Assembly (NCBI GenBank): GCA_030652255.1 | Contig: JAUSAZ010000178.1 | Coordinates: 1-48,027 of the forward strand | Origin: Myxococcales bacterium | Lineage (GTDB): Bacteria; Myxococcota_A; Polyangia; Polyangiales; Ga0077539 | Length of the DNA: 48,027 bases | Direction: 5' to 3' | In this document: positions 29,259-38,552 of the stretch, one piece after another | How the letters are laid out: every line of letters starts with the position of its first letter | Position numbering within the stretch: position 1 is the stretch's first letter | Made by a program: the position numbers and the translations under genes | The notes under the pieces: generated by a model | The model's input: the letters and a program-made list of their open reading frames with translations, nothing else | Told to the model about the DNA's origin: nothing | Database searches by the model: none

Positions 29259-30692
29259 ATGCATGTGCACCTGATTGGTGTCGCGGGCACCGGGATGGGC
29301 GCCTTCGCGGGCCTGCTCAAGGCCGCCGGGCACCGGGTCACCGGGAGCGACACGGCCTTCTATCCGCCGATGGGCGACGCGCTCAAGGCCTACGGCGTCG
29401 AGACCATGACGGGCTGGGACCCGGCGCACCTCGACCCGCGCCCCGACCTCGTGGTGGTCGGCAACGTGTGCCGCCGGGACAACCCCGAGGCCCGCGCCGC
29501 CATCGACGGGGGAATGAACCACCGCTCGTTTCCGAAGGCCCTGGGCGAGCTCTTCCTCGCGACGCGCCGCTCGCTGGTGATCGCCGGGACGCACGGCAAG
29601 ACCACCACCACGGCCCTCGTCGCGTGGCTGCTCGAGGCCTGCGGCCACGACCCGTCGTTTCTCGTGGGCGGGCTCGCGCGCAACTTCGACGCCAGCTACC
29701 GCCTCGGGCGCGGCGCGGCCTTCGTGGTGGAGGGCGACGAGTACGACTCGGCCTTCTTCGAGAAGACCCCGAAGTTCTGGGCGTACCGGCCGTGGGGCGC
29801 CATCGTCACCTCGCTCGAGCACGACCACGTGGACATCTACCCCACGGCGGACTCGTACCGCGACGCCTTCGTGGGCTTCGCCTCGCGCATCGCGCCCGAA
29901 GGGGTGCTCGTGGCCCACGCGCGCGACCCCGAGGTGGTGGCCATCGCGAAGCGCAGCAGCGCGCGCACGGTGCTCTACGGGCTGAGCGGGGACACCTTTC
30001 CCGAGGGGGTCACGCCGACCTGGCTCGCGGCGCCCATCGCCCCGAGCAACGGGCTCCAGCCCTTCGAGCTCTTCATCGGGGGCTCCTTCGCGGGGCGCTT
30101 CTTCTCGCCCCTGATGGGCGAGCACAACCTCCGCAACGTCGTCGCGGCGCTCGCGCTCCTCGCCGAGGGCATGGCCGTGCCCATCCCCGCGATGATCAAG
30201 GCGCTGCGGGAGTTCAAGGGCGTGAAGCGACGGCAGGAGCTCGTCGCCACGGCGGGGGCGATCCGCATCTACGACGACTTCGCCCACCACCCCACGGCCG
30301 TCGACCAGACCCTGCGCGCCATGCGGGCCCACCACCCCGACGGCAAGCTCATCGCCATCTTCGAGCCGCGCAGCGCCACCGCGTGCCGGCGCACCCACCA
30401 GCACGAATACCCGGCCGCCTTTGCCGCCGCGGACATCTCCCTCATCGCGCCCGTCGGGCGCATGGAAATCCCCGTCGAGGACCGCCTCGACATTCCCACC
30501 ATCGTCAGCGACATCAACGCCCGTGGGGGCCACGCCGAGACCTTCGCCGTCGGCCCGCAGAGCGTCGACGAGATCGTCGCGCGCGTGGCCGCCATCGCGA
30601 AGCCCGGGGACACGGTCGCCGTGCTCTCCAACGGGGCCTTCGGCGGCATCCACGGCAAGCTGACCACCGCCCTCGAAAGACCATCTCCATGA
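29259..30692 (+). CDS. mpl: UDP-N-acetylmuramate:tripeptide ligase Mpl
   Basis: 477 residues. Mpl reattaches the recycled peptide L-Ala-gamma-D-Glu-meso-DAP to UDP-MurNAc in the cytoplasm. It has a Rossmann start (HLIGVAGTGMGAFAGLLKAA), the Mur-ligase P-loop VIAGTHGKTTTTALV, the Mg-binding VVEGDEYDSAFFEKTPKF (typical of Mpl), LEHDHVDIYP, and IYDDFAHHPTAV near the C-terminal domain. The ATG at 29259 has GAGAGAGG just upstream. Its stop overlaps the RNase R start by 4 bp. With the S66 peptidase and MltG elsewhere in the window, peptidoglycan recycling is well represented. Confidence 0.95.
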   Translation: MHVHLIGVAGTGMGAFAGLLKAAGHRVTGSDTAFYPPMGDALKAYGVETMTGWDPAHLDPRPDLVVVGNVCRRDNPEARAAIDGGMNHRSFPKALGELFLATRRSLVIAGTHGKTTTTALVAWLLEACGHDPSFLVGGLARNFDASYRLGRGAAFVVEGDEYDSAFFEKTPKFWAYRPWGAIVTSLEHDHVDIYPTADSYRDAFVGFASRIAPEGVLVAHARDPEVVAIAKRSSARTVLYGLSGDTFPEGVTPTWLAAPIAPSNGLQPFELFIGGSFAGRFFSPLMGEHNLRNVVAALALLAEGMAVPIPAMIKALREFKGVKRRQELVATAGAIRIYDDFAHHPTAVDQTLRAMRAHHPDGKLIAIFEPRSATACRRTHQHEYPAAFAAADISLIAPVGRMEIPVEDRLDIPTIVSDINARGGHAETFAVGPQSVDEIVARVAAIAKPGDTVAVLSNGAFGGIHGKLTTALERPSP

Positions 30693-32581
30693 CCGATCCC
30701 ACCGTCCGCCACGCGCGCGGCACCGTCACCGTCCACCCGCGCGGCTTCGGCTTCTTCACCGAGGAGAACACCGCGCCGCCGGTGAGCTCCTTCGTCATCC
30801 CGCCGGAGCTCAACGCCTTCCTCGCCGACGACCTCGTCGAGGCCGTGATCACCGTCGGCGACGACGGCCGCACCAACGCCACCAACCTCAAGCTCATCGA
30901 GCGGACGCGCTCCGAGCTCTTCGGCACCGTGGTCGTGCACCGCGGCGCGGCCTTCCTCAAGGTCGACCGCGAGGTGGCCAACACCGACTGGCCCCTCACC
31001 CACGCCGGGCCCGCGCCCGCCGCGGGGGCGCACGTGCTCGCCCGCGTCGACGGGGCGAAGGCCGCGCTCATCGAGGTGCTCGACACCCCCGACGCCCAGA
31101 CCCTCGCGCAGGTCATCGCGCGGCACGGCATCGCCACGGTGGTGCCGCCCGCGGCCCGCGACGAGGCCGAGCGGGCGCGCAAGATCCCGCACACCGTCGA
31201 CGGCCGGCGCGACCTGCGCGAGGTGCCCACGGTCACCATCGACGCGGCCTCGACGCGCGACATCGACGACGCCATCAGCGTGCTGCCCGCCGACGAGGAC
31301 GGCGCGGTGCGGCTGCTGGTGTCCATCGCGGACGTGAGCGCCTTCGTGCCGGAGGGCGGCGCCCTCGACCAGGACGCCCGGGCGCGGGCGACGAGCGTGT
31401 ACCTCGCGGGGCGGGTGATCCCGATGCTCCCGGACGGGCTCTCGTCGGAGTGGATCTCGCTGCTGCCGCACGTCGACAAGATGTGCCTCACCGCAGAGCT
31501 GCGCATCGACCCGGAGGGCGCGGTCGTCGCGGTGGATGTGTACGAGAGCCTCATCCGCTCGTGGGCGCGGCTCACCTACGACGAGGTCGCGGACTTCCTC
31601 GACCACGGCGACGTCTCCCCCGCGATGGAGCCCGTCTACGAGGCCGCCCCGTGGTGGCGCACGGTGTCCGCGCGGCTGCACATGGCGCGCACCCGCCGCG
31701 GCGGCGTGGAGGTCGCGCGGGACGAGACCTTCGTGGTGCTCGACGCGGTCACCGGCCTCGCGACGGGCATCGAGGCGCACCAGCCCACCTCGGCGCACGT
31801 GCTCATCGAGCGCTGCATGGTGGCGGCCAACGAGGCCGTGGCGCGCTGGCTCTCGGAGCGCGGCGTTCCGGGTGTGTACCGGGTGCACGACGTTCCGGGG
31901 CCCGACGCGGTGCGCGAGCTCAGCGCGGTGGCCGAGCGCTTCGGGTACGCCTCGGGCTTCGGCACGAAGCTGTCGCCGCTGGCCCTCGCGGCCTTCGACC
32001 ACCAGATCGCCACCTCGCCGAGCGAGCCCGCCATCCGCGGCGTGCTGCTGCGGTCGCTCGGCCCGGCGCGGTACACGGTGCACCCGTCGACGCACTTCGG
32101 GCTCGGGGCCAACCTCTACCTGCACTTCACCTCGCCCATCCGGCGCTACGCCGACCTCGCGGTGCACCGCCTCGTGAAGGCGTACCTGCACGGCTCGCGC
32201 ACGTGGTCGATGCGCGACCCGGCGCTGGAGACGCTGGCGCAGCACATCAACCTGCGGGCGAAGCTCGCGGCGCGGGCGGAGACCGACCGGCACCGGATGC
32301 TCGTCGCGGGCTACATGACCCGGCACATCGGCGAGCACTTCAGCGCGCGCGTGGTGAAGATCCGGCCCTTCGGGGTGGTCGCGCAGATCGACACGACCCT
32401 GGTCGAGGGCACGCTCGCCTTCGAGGTGCTGCCCGACGGGCCGTACACGGTGGAGCCCTCCGGGGGCGCGGCGCGCTCGCCCACGCGGCGCTACGCGGTG
32501 GGCGACGCGGTGCGCGTGACCGTGGTGAAGACCGACCCGTCGCTCGGGCGCATCGACCTCGCGCTCGCGCCGAAGGGCTGA
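30689..32581 (+). CDS. rnr: RNase R/RNase II family 3'-5' exoribonuclease
   Basis: 630 residues, shorter than E. coli RNase R (about 810) and close to RNase II. The N-terminal cold-shock-like part has HPRGFGFFTEE. The RNB catalytic core reads VTIDAASTRDIDDAISVLP, with the metal-binding Asp cluster, LPDGLSSEWISLLP, and HFTSPIRRYADLAVHR near its end. A C-terminal S1 domain (FSARVVKIRPFGVVAQID ... GEGTLAFEVLP-like) follows. The long Lys-rich tail of RNase R is missing. The ATG overlaps the mpl stop (ATGA), so translation is probably coupled. Confidence 0.92.
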   Translation: MTDPTVRHARGTVTVHPRGFGFFTEENTAPPVSSFVIPPELNAFLADDLVEAVITVGDDGRTNATNLKLIERTRSELFGTVVVHRGAAFLKVDREVANTDWPLTHAGPAPAAGAHVLARVDGAKAALIEVLDTPDAQTLAQVIARHGIATVVPPAARDEAERARKIPHTVDGRRDLREVPTVTIDAASTRDIDDAISVLPADEDGAVRLLVSIADVSAFVPEGGALDQDARARATSVYLAGRVIPMLPDGLSSEWISLLPHVDKMCLTAELRIDPEGAVVAVDVYESLIRSWARLTYDEVADFLDHGDVSPAMEPVYEAAPWWRTVSARLHMARTRRGGVEVARDETFVVLDAVTGLATGIEAHQPTSAHVLIERCMVAANEAVARWLSERGVPGVYRVHDVPGPDAVRELSAVAERFGYASGFGTKLSPLALAAFDHQIATSPSEPAIRGVLLRSLGPARYTVHPSTHFGLGANLYLHFTSPIRRYADLAVHRLVKAYLHGSRTWSMRDPALETLAQHINLRAKLAARAETDRHRMLVAGYMTRHIGEHFSARVVKIRPFGVVAQIDTTLVEGTLAFEVLPDGPYTVEPSGGAARSPTRRYAVGDAVRVTVVKTDPSLGRIDLALAPKG

Positions 32582-32727
32582 GCGTCGCAGGGCGCCGTAG
32601 GCACCGTCGAGATCGCCCGCGCTGCCGGTCGGGGTCGACGTGCACCTCGACCACTGGTCATCGAGCCAGCGGTGGACGGTGTCGATCGCAGATCGTGTGA
32701 GCCTGGAGATTTTTGTAGCTTCGGCCC

Positions 32728-33393
32728 ATGAAGCTCCGCACCCTCTTTGCCCTCTCGTTGGGCCTCGCGGCCTGCACCACGCGCGAGTCCCGCCCGGTCG
32801 CCACCCGCCCCTCCGTCGACGACCCGCGCACCGCGGTGACGGCCTGGTCGCAGGTCGCCCGCTTCCACTGCGCCCGCGGCGCCGACGGGTCGCCAGGCCA
32901 CTGCGCCACCGACGGCGACTGCGCCGAGGGAAAGGTCTGCGACACCAGCGCGGGCTGCGGGTGCTGCGTGCCTCCGCCGCCGCCCGTCGAGCCGGGCGTC
33001 GCGCTGCGGCGGTACATGTTCACGCCCTGCCTCGCGGGGCGATGCGCGCCGCCGCGCTTCTGCGAGCCGGCGGCGGACGGGACCACCTGCACCATGCGCT
33101 TCAACGGCCAGGTGCAGCTCTGGATGTCGACATGGACGCCGCCCGAGCAGGGCGACGCGCTCGCCGAGACGCGCCGGGCGCTCTGCATCCTCGTCGAGCC
33201 GGGGCAGGACTGCATGTGGGCGATGGAGATACCCGGCGGCGAATATGACGCCGAGGCGCCGATGCCGGTGCACTACGACGGCAGCTACGAGTGCGGCGGG
33301 CGCACCTGCAACGGCGCCCGGGCGGTGCGGGCGACGCCGCGCGCGGGCTCGACGTACACGGCGCACCTCGTGACGCAGCACTGCGGGGGGTGA
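32728..33393 (+). CDS. Cys-rich lipoprotein of unknown function
   Basis: 221 residues. The signal peptide MKLRTLFALSLGLAAC ends in a lipobox (GLAAC), so the protein should be lipid-anchored at Cys16. Mature sequence has Cys-rich pieces: CATDGDCAEGKVC, GCGCC and CLAGRCAPPRFC. The 'C..DGDC..G..C' pattern is frequent in secreted myxobacterial proteins. The C-terminal half (YECGGRTCNG ... TYTAHLVTQHCGG) looks like a small beta domain. TAGCTT lies 7-12 bases before the ATG. No family is recognised. Confidence 0.8.
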   Translation: MKLRTLFALSLGLAACTTRESRPVATRPSVDDPRTAVTAWSQVARFHCARGADGSPGHCATDGDCAEGKVCDTSAGCGCCVPPPPPVEPGVALRRYMFTPCLAGRCAPPRFCEPAADGTTCTMRFNGQVQLWMSTWTPPEQGDALAETRRALCILVEPGQDCMWAMEIPGGEYDAEAPMPVHYDGSYECGGRTCNGARAVRATPRAGSTYTAHLVTQHCGG

Positions 33394-33424
33394 TCCGAGG
33401 GACGGGGCCGGCGGAGGCCGACGA

Positions 33425-33490
33425 GGTGGGCGGGCGCTCCCCTCGGAGGGCGAGGCCGGTGATCGTCGACGTGGATGGGTGCTCTCGATG
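33425..33490. repeat. Copy of the 45-bp intergenic repeat
   Basis: One good unit (33425-33469) in the same orientation as the right arm of the array at 44.2-44.4 kb, followed by a decayed second copy. The hairpin stem is kept as CCTCG (33441-33445) and CGAGG (33451-33455), with loop GAGGG instead of ATCGG. It sits between the ends of two convergent genes. Confidence 0.8.
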
Positions 33491-33526
33491 CGGGAGCTCG
33501 CGATGTCGGCGCTCTCCGGGGGGCGC

Positions 33527-34330
33527 CTACCCCGCCGCGCCTTCGCCGCCGTCGACGCGCACCACGTTGCCGTTCATCCAGTCGGTCTCCGGGGTGGCCA
33601 GGGCCACGATGCAGCGCGCGACGTCCTCGGGCGTCGTGAGCCGCCCCTGCGGGTGCTTCGCCAGCGCGCGCTCGATGAGCTGCTCGTGCCCGGGGATGCG
33701 CTCCAGCGCCGGGGTGCGCGTGACCCCCGCGCAGACGGCGTTGGCCGTGAAGCCGCGCGCCGCGCCCTCCACCGCGAGCTGACGCACGTAGGACTCCAGC
33801 GCCGCCTTCGCCGCGCCGACGGCGCCGTAGGAGGGAAGCGCCTGCGTGCTGCCGCCGCTGGTCATCGCGAACACCCGGCCGTGAGGGCGCAGCGAGCCCA
33901 TCGCGAGGAGGTCCTGCGTCCAGTAGACGAGGGAGGTGGCCATCACGTCGAGGGTCATCTCGATCTGCGCGCGGGTGAGGGTCTCGTCGCCTTCGCCCCC
34001 CACGAGCGGGCGCAGCGAGCCGAAGGCCAGCGAGTGCATCAGCACCCGGACGCCCTCCCCCTTCCCCCGCTCGGCGAGGCGAGCGGCGACGTCGGCGAGC
34101 ACCGCGCGGCGCTTCGCGTCGTCGGCCGCGTTGACGTTGAAGAACCACGCCGTGCGCCCCGCGGCCTCGATGTCCGCGCGCACCGCGTCGGCCAGCGGCT
34201 GCGTGCTGCGGCGGTCGAGGTGCACGCCGACGATGTCCATGCCGGCGCGCGCGAGGGCCCGCGCGGTCGCCGCGCCGATGCCGCTCGAGGCGCCGAGCAC
34301 CAGCGCGAATCCATCCAGGGTGACTGCCAT
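33527..34330 (-). CDS. Short-chain dehydrogenase/reductase, FabL-like
   Basis: 267 residues. NAD(P)-binding motif LVLGASSGIGAATARALA (Ala in place of the usual Thr before SS), then HSLAFGSLRPL and the active-site SYGAVGAAKAALESYVRQLA (Tyr...Lys, with six residues between, as in FabL/FabI). The C-terminal block (NAVCAGVTRTPALERIPG ... HPQGRLTTPEDVARCIVALA) resembles the FabL enoyl-ACP reductase more than classical SDRs with Y-x3-K. It may be an alternative enoyl-ACP reductase. It is transcribed away from the lipoprotein gene; the 68 bp upstream separate it from the beta-barrel gene on the same strand. Confidence 0.75.
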   Translation of the reverse strand: MAVTLDGFALVLGASSGIGAATARALARAGMDIVGVHLDRRSTQPLADAVRADIEAAGRTAWFFNVNAADDAKRRAVLADVAARLAERGKGEGVRVLMHSLAFGSLRPLVGGEGDETLTRAQIEMTLDVMATSLVYWTQDLLAMGSLRPHGRVFAMTSGGSTQALPSYGAVGAAKAALESYVRQLAVEGAARGFTANAVCAGVTRTPALERIPGHEQLIERALAKHPQGRLTTPEDVARCIVALATPETDWMNGNVVRVDGGEGAAG

Positions 34331-34398
34331 GACCGCTCGCGGACCTCTCTGCAATGGGGTGGGGGGGTGAACTGCGCGCGGGAGGGGATCGGGCGCGG

Positions 34399-35190
34399 TC
34401 AGAAGGTGAGGGTGTAGCGGGCCGTGAGGCCGAACCAGAGGTTGAAGTTCACCGACGAGTCGGGGGTGTACTCGGTCGAGGTGCGGGTGATCTCGTCGAT
34501 GCCGGGGCGCACGTCGCGGGACTGGGTGAGCTTGCTGGTGCTGCCGCCGACGAGCGGCGTGAGGCCCAGGTTGACGCCGAGCGCGAGACGGGTGGCCACG
34601 CGGTACTCCGCGCCGAGCACCACGGGGATGCCGATGTACGAGGTGGTCCAGGACGCGAGGTTTTGCGGCTCGGTGTACGAGCGGCTGCGCTGGATGCCCT
34701 GCACGAACTCCAGGCCCAGCGAGACGAAGGGGTCGAGGCGGCGGCGGTCGGTGGCGCTCTGGAAGAAGACCCGCGGCTCGTTGCGCGAGCCGTTGAGAAG
34801 CGAGCCCAGGTAGAGCCGCGCGTAGACGCCCACCGTGTAGCCCACGAAGGAGTCCGACGCCCCGAGGCGCACCTCGCTCGGGCTGTACTGCTCCGCCGCC
34901 CCGAGGAACTGCACCCCCACCGTGAGCCCCGCGCTCAGGTAGGGCAGCATCCGGTAGCCCGCCCCGACGCGGGCGTTGAAGCCCCCGGAGAACGCGTCGA
35001 GCGCCCCGCCGGCCACCTCCCCCGGCGACAGGAACACCCGGTCGCTCGCCGACGCGAAGAGCCCGTACCCGAGCGCGACGTGCGCCTCGATGCCGCGCTC
35101 GCCCTCGTAGTCCGGGTGCGTCGCCCACGCGCTGCTCGCGCCGCCCAGCACCGCCGCCATCCACACCGCCTGAAGCCGTCGTCTGCGCAT
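34399..35190 (-). CDS. Outer-membrane beta-barrel protein
   Basis: 263 residues from the ATG at 35190. A signal peptide (LQAVWMAAVLGGASSAWA) is followed by alternating amphipathic strands (IEAHVALGYGLFAS, FNARVGAGYRML, LSAGLTVGVQFLG, YTVGVYARLYLG, YIGIPVVLGAEYRVA). It ends in FNLWFGLTARYTLTF, where a terminal aromatic residue is the BAM recognition signal. No enzyme motif is seen. Size and pattern fit an 8-12 stranded OmpW/opacity-like barrel. Function unknown. Confidence 0.82.
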   Translation of the reverse strand: MRRRRLQAVWMAAVLGGASSAWATHPDYEGERGIEAHVALGYGLFASASDRVFLSPGEVAGGALDAFSGGFNARVGAGYRMLPYLSAGLTVGVQFLGAAEQYSPSEVRLGASDSFVGYTVGVYARLYLGSLLNGSRNEPRVFFQSATDRRRLDPFVSLGLEFVQGIQRSRSYTEPQNLASWTTSYIGIPVVLGAEYRVATRLALGVNLGLTPLVGGSTSKLTQSRDVRPGIDEITRTSTEYTPDSSVNFNLWFGLTARYTLTF

Positions 35191-35246
35191 CGCAGCGGCG
35201 GACTCTCGCACGCGCCCCCGCTCGCAGGGAAGGCGTTACGCCCGGC

Positions 35247-36722
35247 TCAGCCGCCGCCCGCGGGCACCGCCACCGGGGCCGCGGCGCCGGCCTTGGAGAA
35301 GGTCACGAAGGAGCGCCGCGGGCGCCGCCCCGCCTGCGGCCGCGGAAGCGTCAGGACGAAGCGCGCGCCGCCGCCCGGCCGCTCGTCGAGGCCCACGTCG
35401 CCGTCGTGGTCGAGGGCGATCTTGCGCACGATCGCGAGCCCGAGGCCGGTGCCCGTGGCCTTGGTGGTGAAATACGGGTCGAAGACCTTCTCGCGCTGCC
35501 CCGCGGGGATGCCCGGGCCGTCGTCCTCGACCACCAGCCAGGCCTGCGCCGCGGCCTCCGCGGCCTCCGGGGCGTGCTCCTCGACGCGCACCCAGACCGT
35601 GCCCCCCCGGGCGGCCATCGCCTCGACGGCGTTGCGCAGGAGGTTCTCCACCGCGCGGCGGAACATGATCTGGTCGATGCGCACCGGCACCTCGACCGTG
35701 CCGGGCTCGAAGCGCACGGTCACCCCGGGGTCGAGCTCGTCGAGCAGCGCCCGCGAGCTCGCCATGTCGCGCACGAACTCCGCGAGGTCGGCCGGCGCGG
35801 GCTTCACGTCGGGCAGCCGCGCGAACTCCGAGAAGGCCCCGACGAGGCGACGCAGCGTGGCCACCTCCTCCTCGACGATCTCTCGCGTCGTCTCGAGGGT
35901 CTGCCGGTACTTCGGGTCGTCGCCCGTGTAGCGCCGCGTCGCCTCCTGCACCGCGAGCTGGATGGGCGTGAGGGGGTTCTTGATCTCGTGCGCGAGGCGG
36001 CGCGCGAGCTCCTGCCACCCGGCGATGCGCTGGAGGTAGTCCACCCTCGCCCGCGACAGGGACAGCTCCGCCACCATCTCGTTGAAGGCCACCCGCAGCA
36101 CGTCGAGCTCGTCGCGCTCGCCCGCCGGCACGCGCACCGCGAGGTCCCCCTGCCCCACCCTCGCCGCCGCCGTGATGAGCGCCGCCGTCGACCCGCCTGC
36201 CCGCGCCCGCAGCACCGCCAGCGCGGCCAGCACCCCGAGCGCCGCCGCCAGCAGCGTGGGCCCGAGCGCCGCGGCGAAGGGGTCGGGCGATGGCGCGCGC
36301 GGGTGCGGCGAGCACCCCTCGTCGTCGACGGTGACCACCGCCGTGAGCCCCGGGCGCACCGGCCGGGAGAGCACCCGCGGCGGGCAGCGGCCGGGCGCGA
36401 CCGCCGCCGACGCCGCGCGCGCGACGACCGCCCCCCCATCGGCCAGCAGCTCGACGCTCCGCACCGCGCGCAGCCCCGACGCCGCCGCGGCCACCGTGGC
36501 GCCCGTCAGCGCGGGCGCCGCCGCGAGGCGCAGCGACAGCACCGTGGCCGTGAGCTCGCGGGCCTCGCGGGCCGCCGCCTCGACGCCCGTCGCCGGCGCG
36601 ACCGCCTGCGATCGACCCGCCTGGCGGACGGTGAGGAGCGCGGTCGCCGCGGGGAGCAGCGCCGCCAGCGAGATGGCCAGCAGGGCGCGCCGGTCGATGC
36701 CCGATCGCCAGGAGGTCGTCAC
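35247..36722 (-). CDS. Sensor histidine kinase (NtrY-like)
   Basis: 491 residues. Two membrane helices (about 13-32 and 150-172) flank a periplasmic part with two cysteines. The HAMP domain (ARVGQGDLAVRVPAGERDE) is followed by the phosphoacceptor LAHEIKNPLTPIQLAVQEA. ATP-binding boxes are NLLRNAVEAMA (N), VVEDDGPGIP (G1), FDPYFTTKATGTGLGLAI (F/G2) and GGGARFVLTLP. The 'KNPLTPIQ' H-box is typical of NtrY/nitrogen-type kinases that partner NtrC-like regulators. No response regulator is adjacent, so it is an orphan here. GTG start; no clear Shine-Dalgarno. Confidence 0.9.
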   Translation of the reverse strand: MTTSWRSGIDRRALLAISLAALLPAATALLTVRQAGRSQAVAPATGVEAAAREARELTATVLSLRLAAAPALTGATVAAAASGLRAVRSVELLADGGAVVARAASAAVAPGRCPPRVLSRPVRPGLTAVVTVDDEGCSPHPRAPSPDPFAAALGPTLLAAALGVLAALAVLRARAGGSTAALITAAARVGQGDLAVRVPAGERDELDVLRVAFNEMVAELSLSRARVDYLQRIAGWQELARRLAHEIKNPLTPIQLAVQEATRRYTGDDPKYRQTLETTREIVEEEVATLRRLVGAFSEFARLPDVKPAPADLAEFVRDMASSRALLDELDPGVTVRFEPGTVEVPVRIDQIMFRRAVENLLRNAVEAMAARGGTVWVRVEEHAPEAAEAAAQAWLVVEDDGPGIPAGQREKVFDPYFTTKATGTGLGLAIVRKIALDHDGDVGLDERPGGGARFVLTLPRPQAGRRPRRSFVTFSKAGAAAPVAVPAGGG

Positions 36723-36802
36723 GGGAGGGACGGTACGCGATCCCCGGCGCGGCGGGCGCCCCGCGTTGCCCCGGCTCCCTCGCGGTGGCCACAGTTCAGG
36801 TC

Positions 36803-37375
36803 ATGGAACAAACGCTGCGAACCCCCCATGAACTCCGGCGCGAGTCCTCCGTCGCCCGAAGCCCCGCGGTCCGGTCGGTCCCGCTGCTCGTCGTCCAGGT
36901 GCTGCTCGCGGCCTGCGCGGTGGCCCTCGTCGGCGCGGTCGTGATGCAGCTGACCGGCGCGGACTTCGTGCTGCGCACCTCGCAGGTCTTCGCGCGCATG
37001 GTCGCCGGCGCCGTCGCGCTGGTGCTCGTCGTCGCCCTCCCCCTCTGGTGGGAGCGCCACGCCCGACGCCGCTGGCGCGCCACCGACCCCCTCCTGCGCC
37101 GACCGCGCGTCTCCTGGATGCTGCCGTGGAGCCTCCTCGTGCTGCTGGCGCCCCCGCTGCTCGCCCCCGACCTCGCCCGGGCGGCGCTCACCAACCACGG
37201 CGCGTGGATGGTCGCCGGAGACGCGCCCACGAGGGTCGTCGGGCGGGCCACGCGCGCGGTCGCCTACGTCATCCCCCGGCACACGGCGGTCACGCTCACC
37301 CACCGCACGCTCTGGCCCTGGGTCGACCGCAACTCGCCCGAGTGCACGGCGACGCCCCGGGACGTCCCGCGCTGA
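36803..37375 (+). CDS. Small membrane protein of unknown function
   Basis: 190 residues from the ATG at 36803 (an in-frame GTG at 36785 is possible). Three hydrophobic segments are seen: VPLLVVQVLLAACAVALVGA, MVAGAVALVLVVALPLWW and MLPWSLLVLLAPPLLAP. The C-terminal part (ALTNHGAWMVAGD ... RHTAVTLTHRTLWPWVDRN) should lie outside or in the periplasm. No family recognised. It is divergent from the histidine kinase, with about 80 bp between them. Confidence 0.65.
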   Translation: MEQTLRTPHELRRESSVARSPAVRSVPLLVVQVLLAACAVALVGAVVMQLTGADFVLRTSQVFARMVAGAVALVLVVALPLWWERHARRRWRATDPLLRRPRVSWMLPWSLLVLLAPPLLAPDLARAALTNHGAWMVAGDAPTRVVGRATRAVAYVIPRHTAVTLTHRTLWPWVDRNSPECTATPRDVPR

Positions 37376-37464
37376 CACATCACACCGCCGACAGGTGGAG
37401 GGCCGCGCGAAGGGCTTGACGATAGAAGTCGCCCTGGGCTCCCATCGCCCGCGGAGGGTCTGCG

Positions 37465-38433
37465 ATGGGTCGACTCTGGCGGGTGGCGAAGTGGGTCCTG
37501 GCGACCCTGGCGGTGCTGATCGTGGCGCTGGTGGTGTTCGTCGAGGTGCGCGGGCGACGGCGCTTCGAGGTGGCGATGCCCGCCATCCGCGCGAGCGCCG
37601 ACCCAGCGGTCATCGCGCGCGGGGAGTTCCTGGTGCAGGGCCCGGCGCACTGCTCGGGCTGCCACGCGGCCAGCCTCGCGGCCTTCCGCGCGATGCGCCC
37701 GGGCGGGGCCCTGGTGCCCCAGGGCGGCGTGCAGTGGGACCTCCCCTTCGGCCACTTCCGCTCGGCCAACCTGACCGCCGACCGCGCGACGGGCCTCGGC
37801 GCCTGGACCGACGGCGAGATCGCCCGCGCCGTCCGTCACGGCGTCGGCCGCGACGGGCACCTGCTGCCCTTCATGGCCCTCTCCGTGGGGCGCTTCTCCG
37901 ACGCGGACCTCACCGCGATCGTCTCGTACCTCCGCACCCTCGCGCCGGTGACCAACCCCCTCCCGCCGGAGTCGCCCAACGTGCTGGGCCACGCCCTCAT
38001 TGCCTTCGCGCTGGGGCCCACGCACCAGGACGCTCCGCTCGCCGCCGTCGAGCCCGGGCCCACCGCGGCCTACGGGGCGTACCTCACCGAGGTCGCCGTC
38101 TGCGTGGGCTGCCACAGCCCGACGGATGCGTCGTTTCGCACCGTCGAGCCCCGCTTCAGCGGCGGCGACCCGGAGCCCACGGACGACGACCCCTCGCTGG
38201 AGTACGCGCCGCCCAACCTCACCCGCGGCGGCGTGCTCTCGACCTTCAACGAGGACGGCTTCATCGCCCGGATGCGCGCCGGCCGCCGCTTCGCCGACTC
38301 CCACATGGCCTGGGAGAACTTCGCCCGCATGAGCGACGACGACCTGCGCGCGATCTGGCGCTACCTGCAGACCGTCCCGGTCTCACACCGCGTCACGGGC
38401 CCCATCCGCCGCACCCGGGGCTGGAAGCCGTAG
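37465..38433 (+). CDS. Di-heme c-type cytochrome, membrane-anchored
   Basis: 322 residues. An N-terminal helix (WVLATLAVLIVALVVFVEV) anchors two periplasmic cytochrome c domains. Haem-attachment motifs are CSGCH (about residue 63) and CVGCH (about 213). Each domain has a downstream Met candidate for the axial ligand (LLPFMALS and DSHMAWENFARM). The layout is like the cytochrome subunits of membrane-bound alcohol/aldehyde dehydrogenases, which take electrons from PQQ or molybdenum enzymes, but no dehydrogenase gene is adjacent. ATG with GGAGGG nearby. Confidence 0.88.
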   Translation: MGRLWRVAKWVLATLAVLIVALVVFVEVRGRRRFEVAMPAIRASADPAVIARGEFLVQGPAHCSGCHAASLAAFRAMRPGGALVPQGGVQWDLPFGHFRSANLTADRATGLGAWTDGEIARAVRHGVGRDGHLLPFMALSVGRFSDADLTAIVSYLRTLAPVTNPLPPESPNVLGHALIAFALGPTHQDAPLAAVEPGPTAAYGAYLTEVAVCVGCHSPTDASFRTVEPRFSGGDPEPTDDDPSLEYAPPNLTRGGVLSTFNEDGFIARMRAGRRFADSHMAWENFARMSDDDLRAIWRYLQTVPVSHRVTGPIRRTRGWKP

Positions 38434-38437
38434 CGCC

Positions 38438-38492
38438 CCGCCGCCACCCGCCGCCACCCGCCGCCACCACCGCCGCCACCCGCCGCCACCCC
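38438..38492. repeat. CCGCCGCCAC simple repeat
   Basis: A 10-bp unit is repeated about five times with small indels between the cytochrome gene and the Rpn-like gene. It is noncoding by position. No hairpin is formed because the strand is C-rich. Confidence 0.9.
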
Positions 38493-38552
38493 GTCCGCGC
38501 TTCGTTTCTCGATGAAAACGCGTGGCATGCGCGCTGCGAAGTCGCTTCGGCA

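Noticed and set aside
37395..38552. N-terminal extension of the Rpn-like protein through the cytochrome gene
   Set aside because: The overlapping frame is a shadow of the di-heme cytochrome; the family start matches the ATG at 38553.
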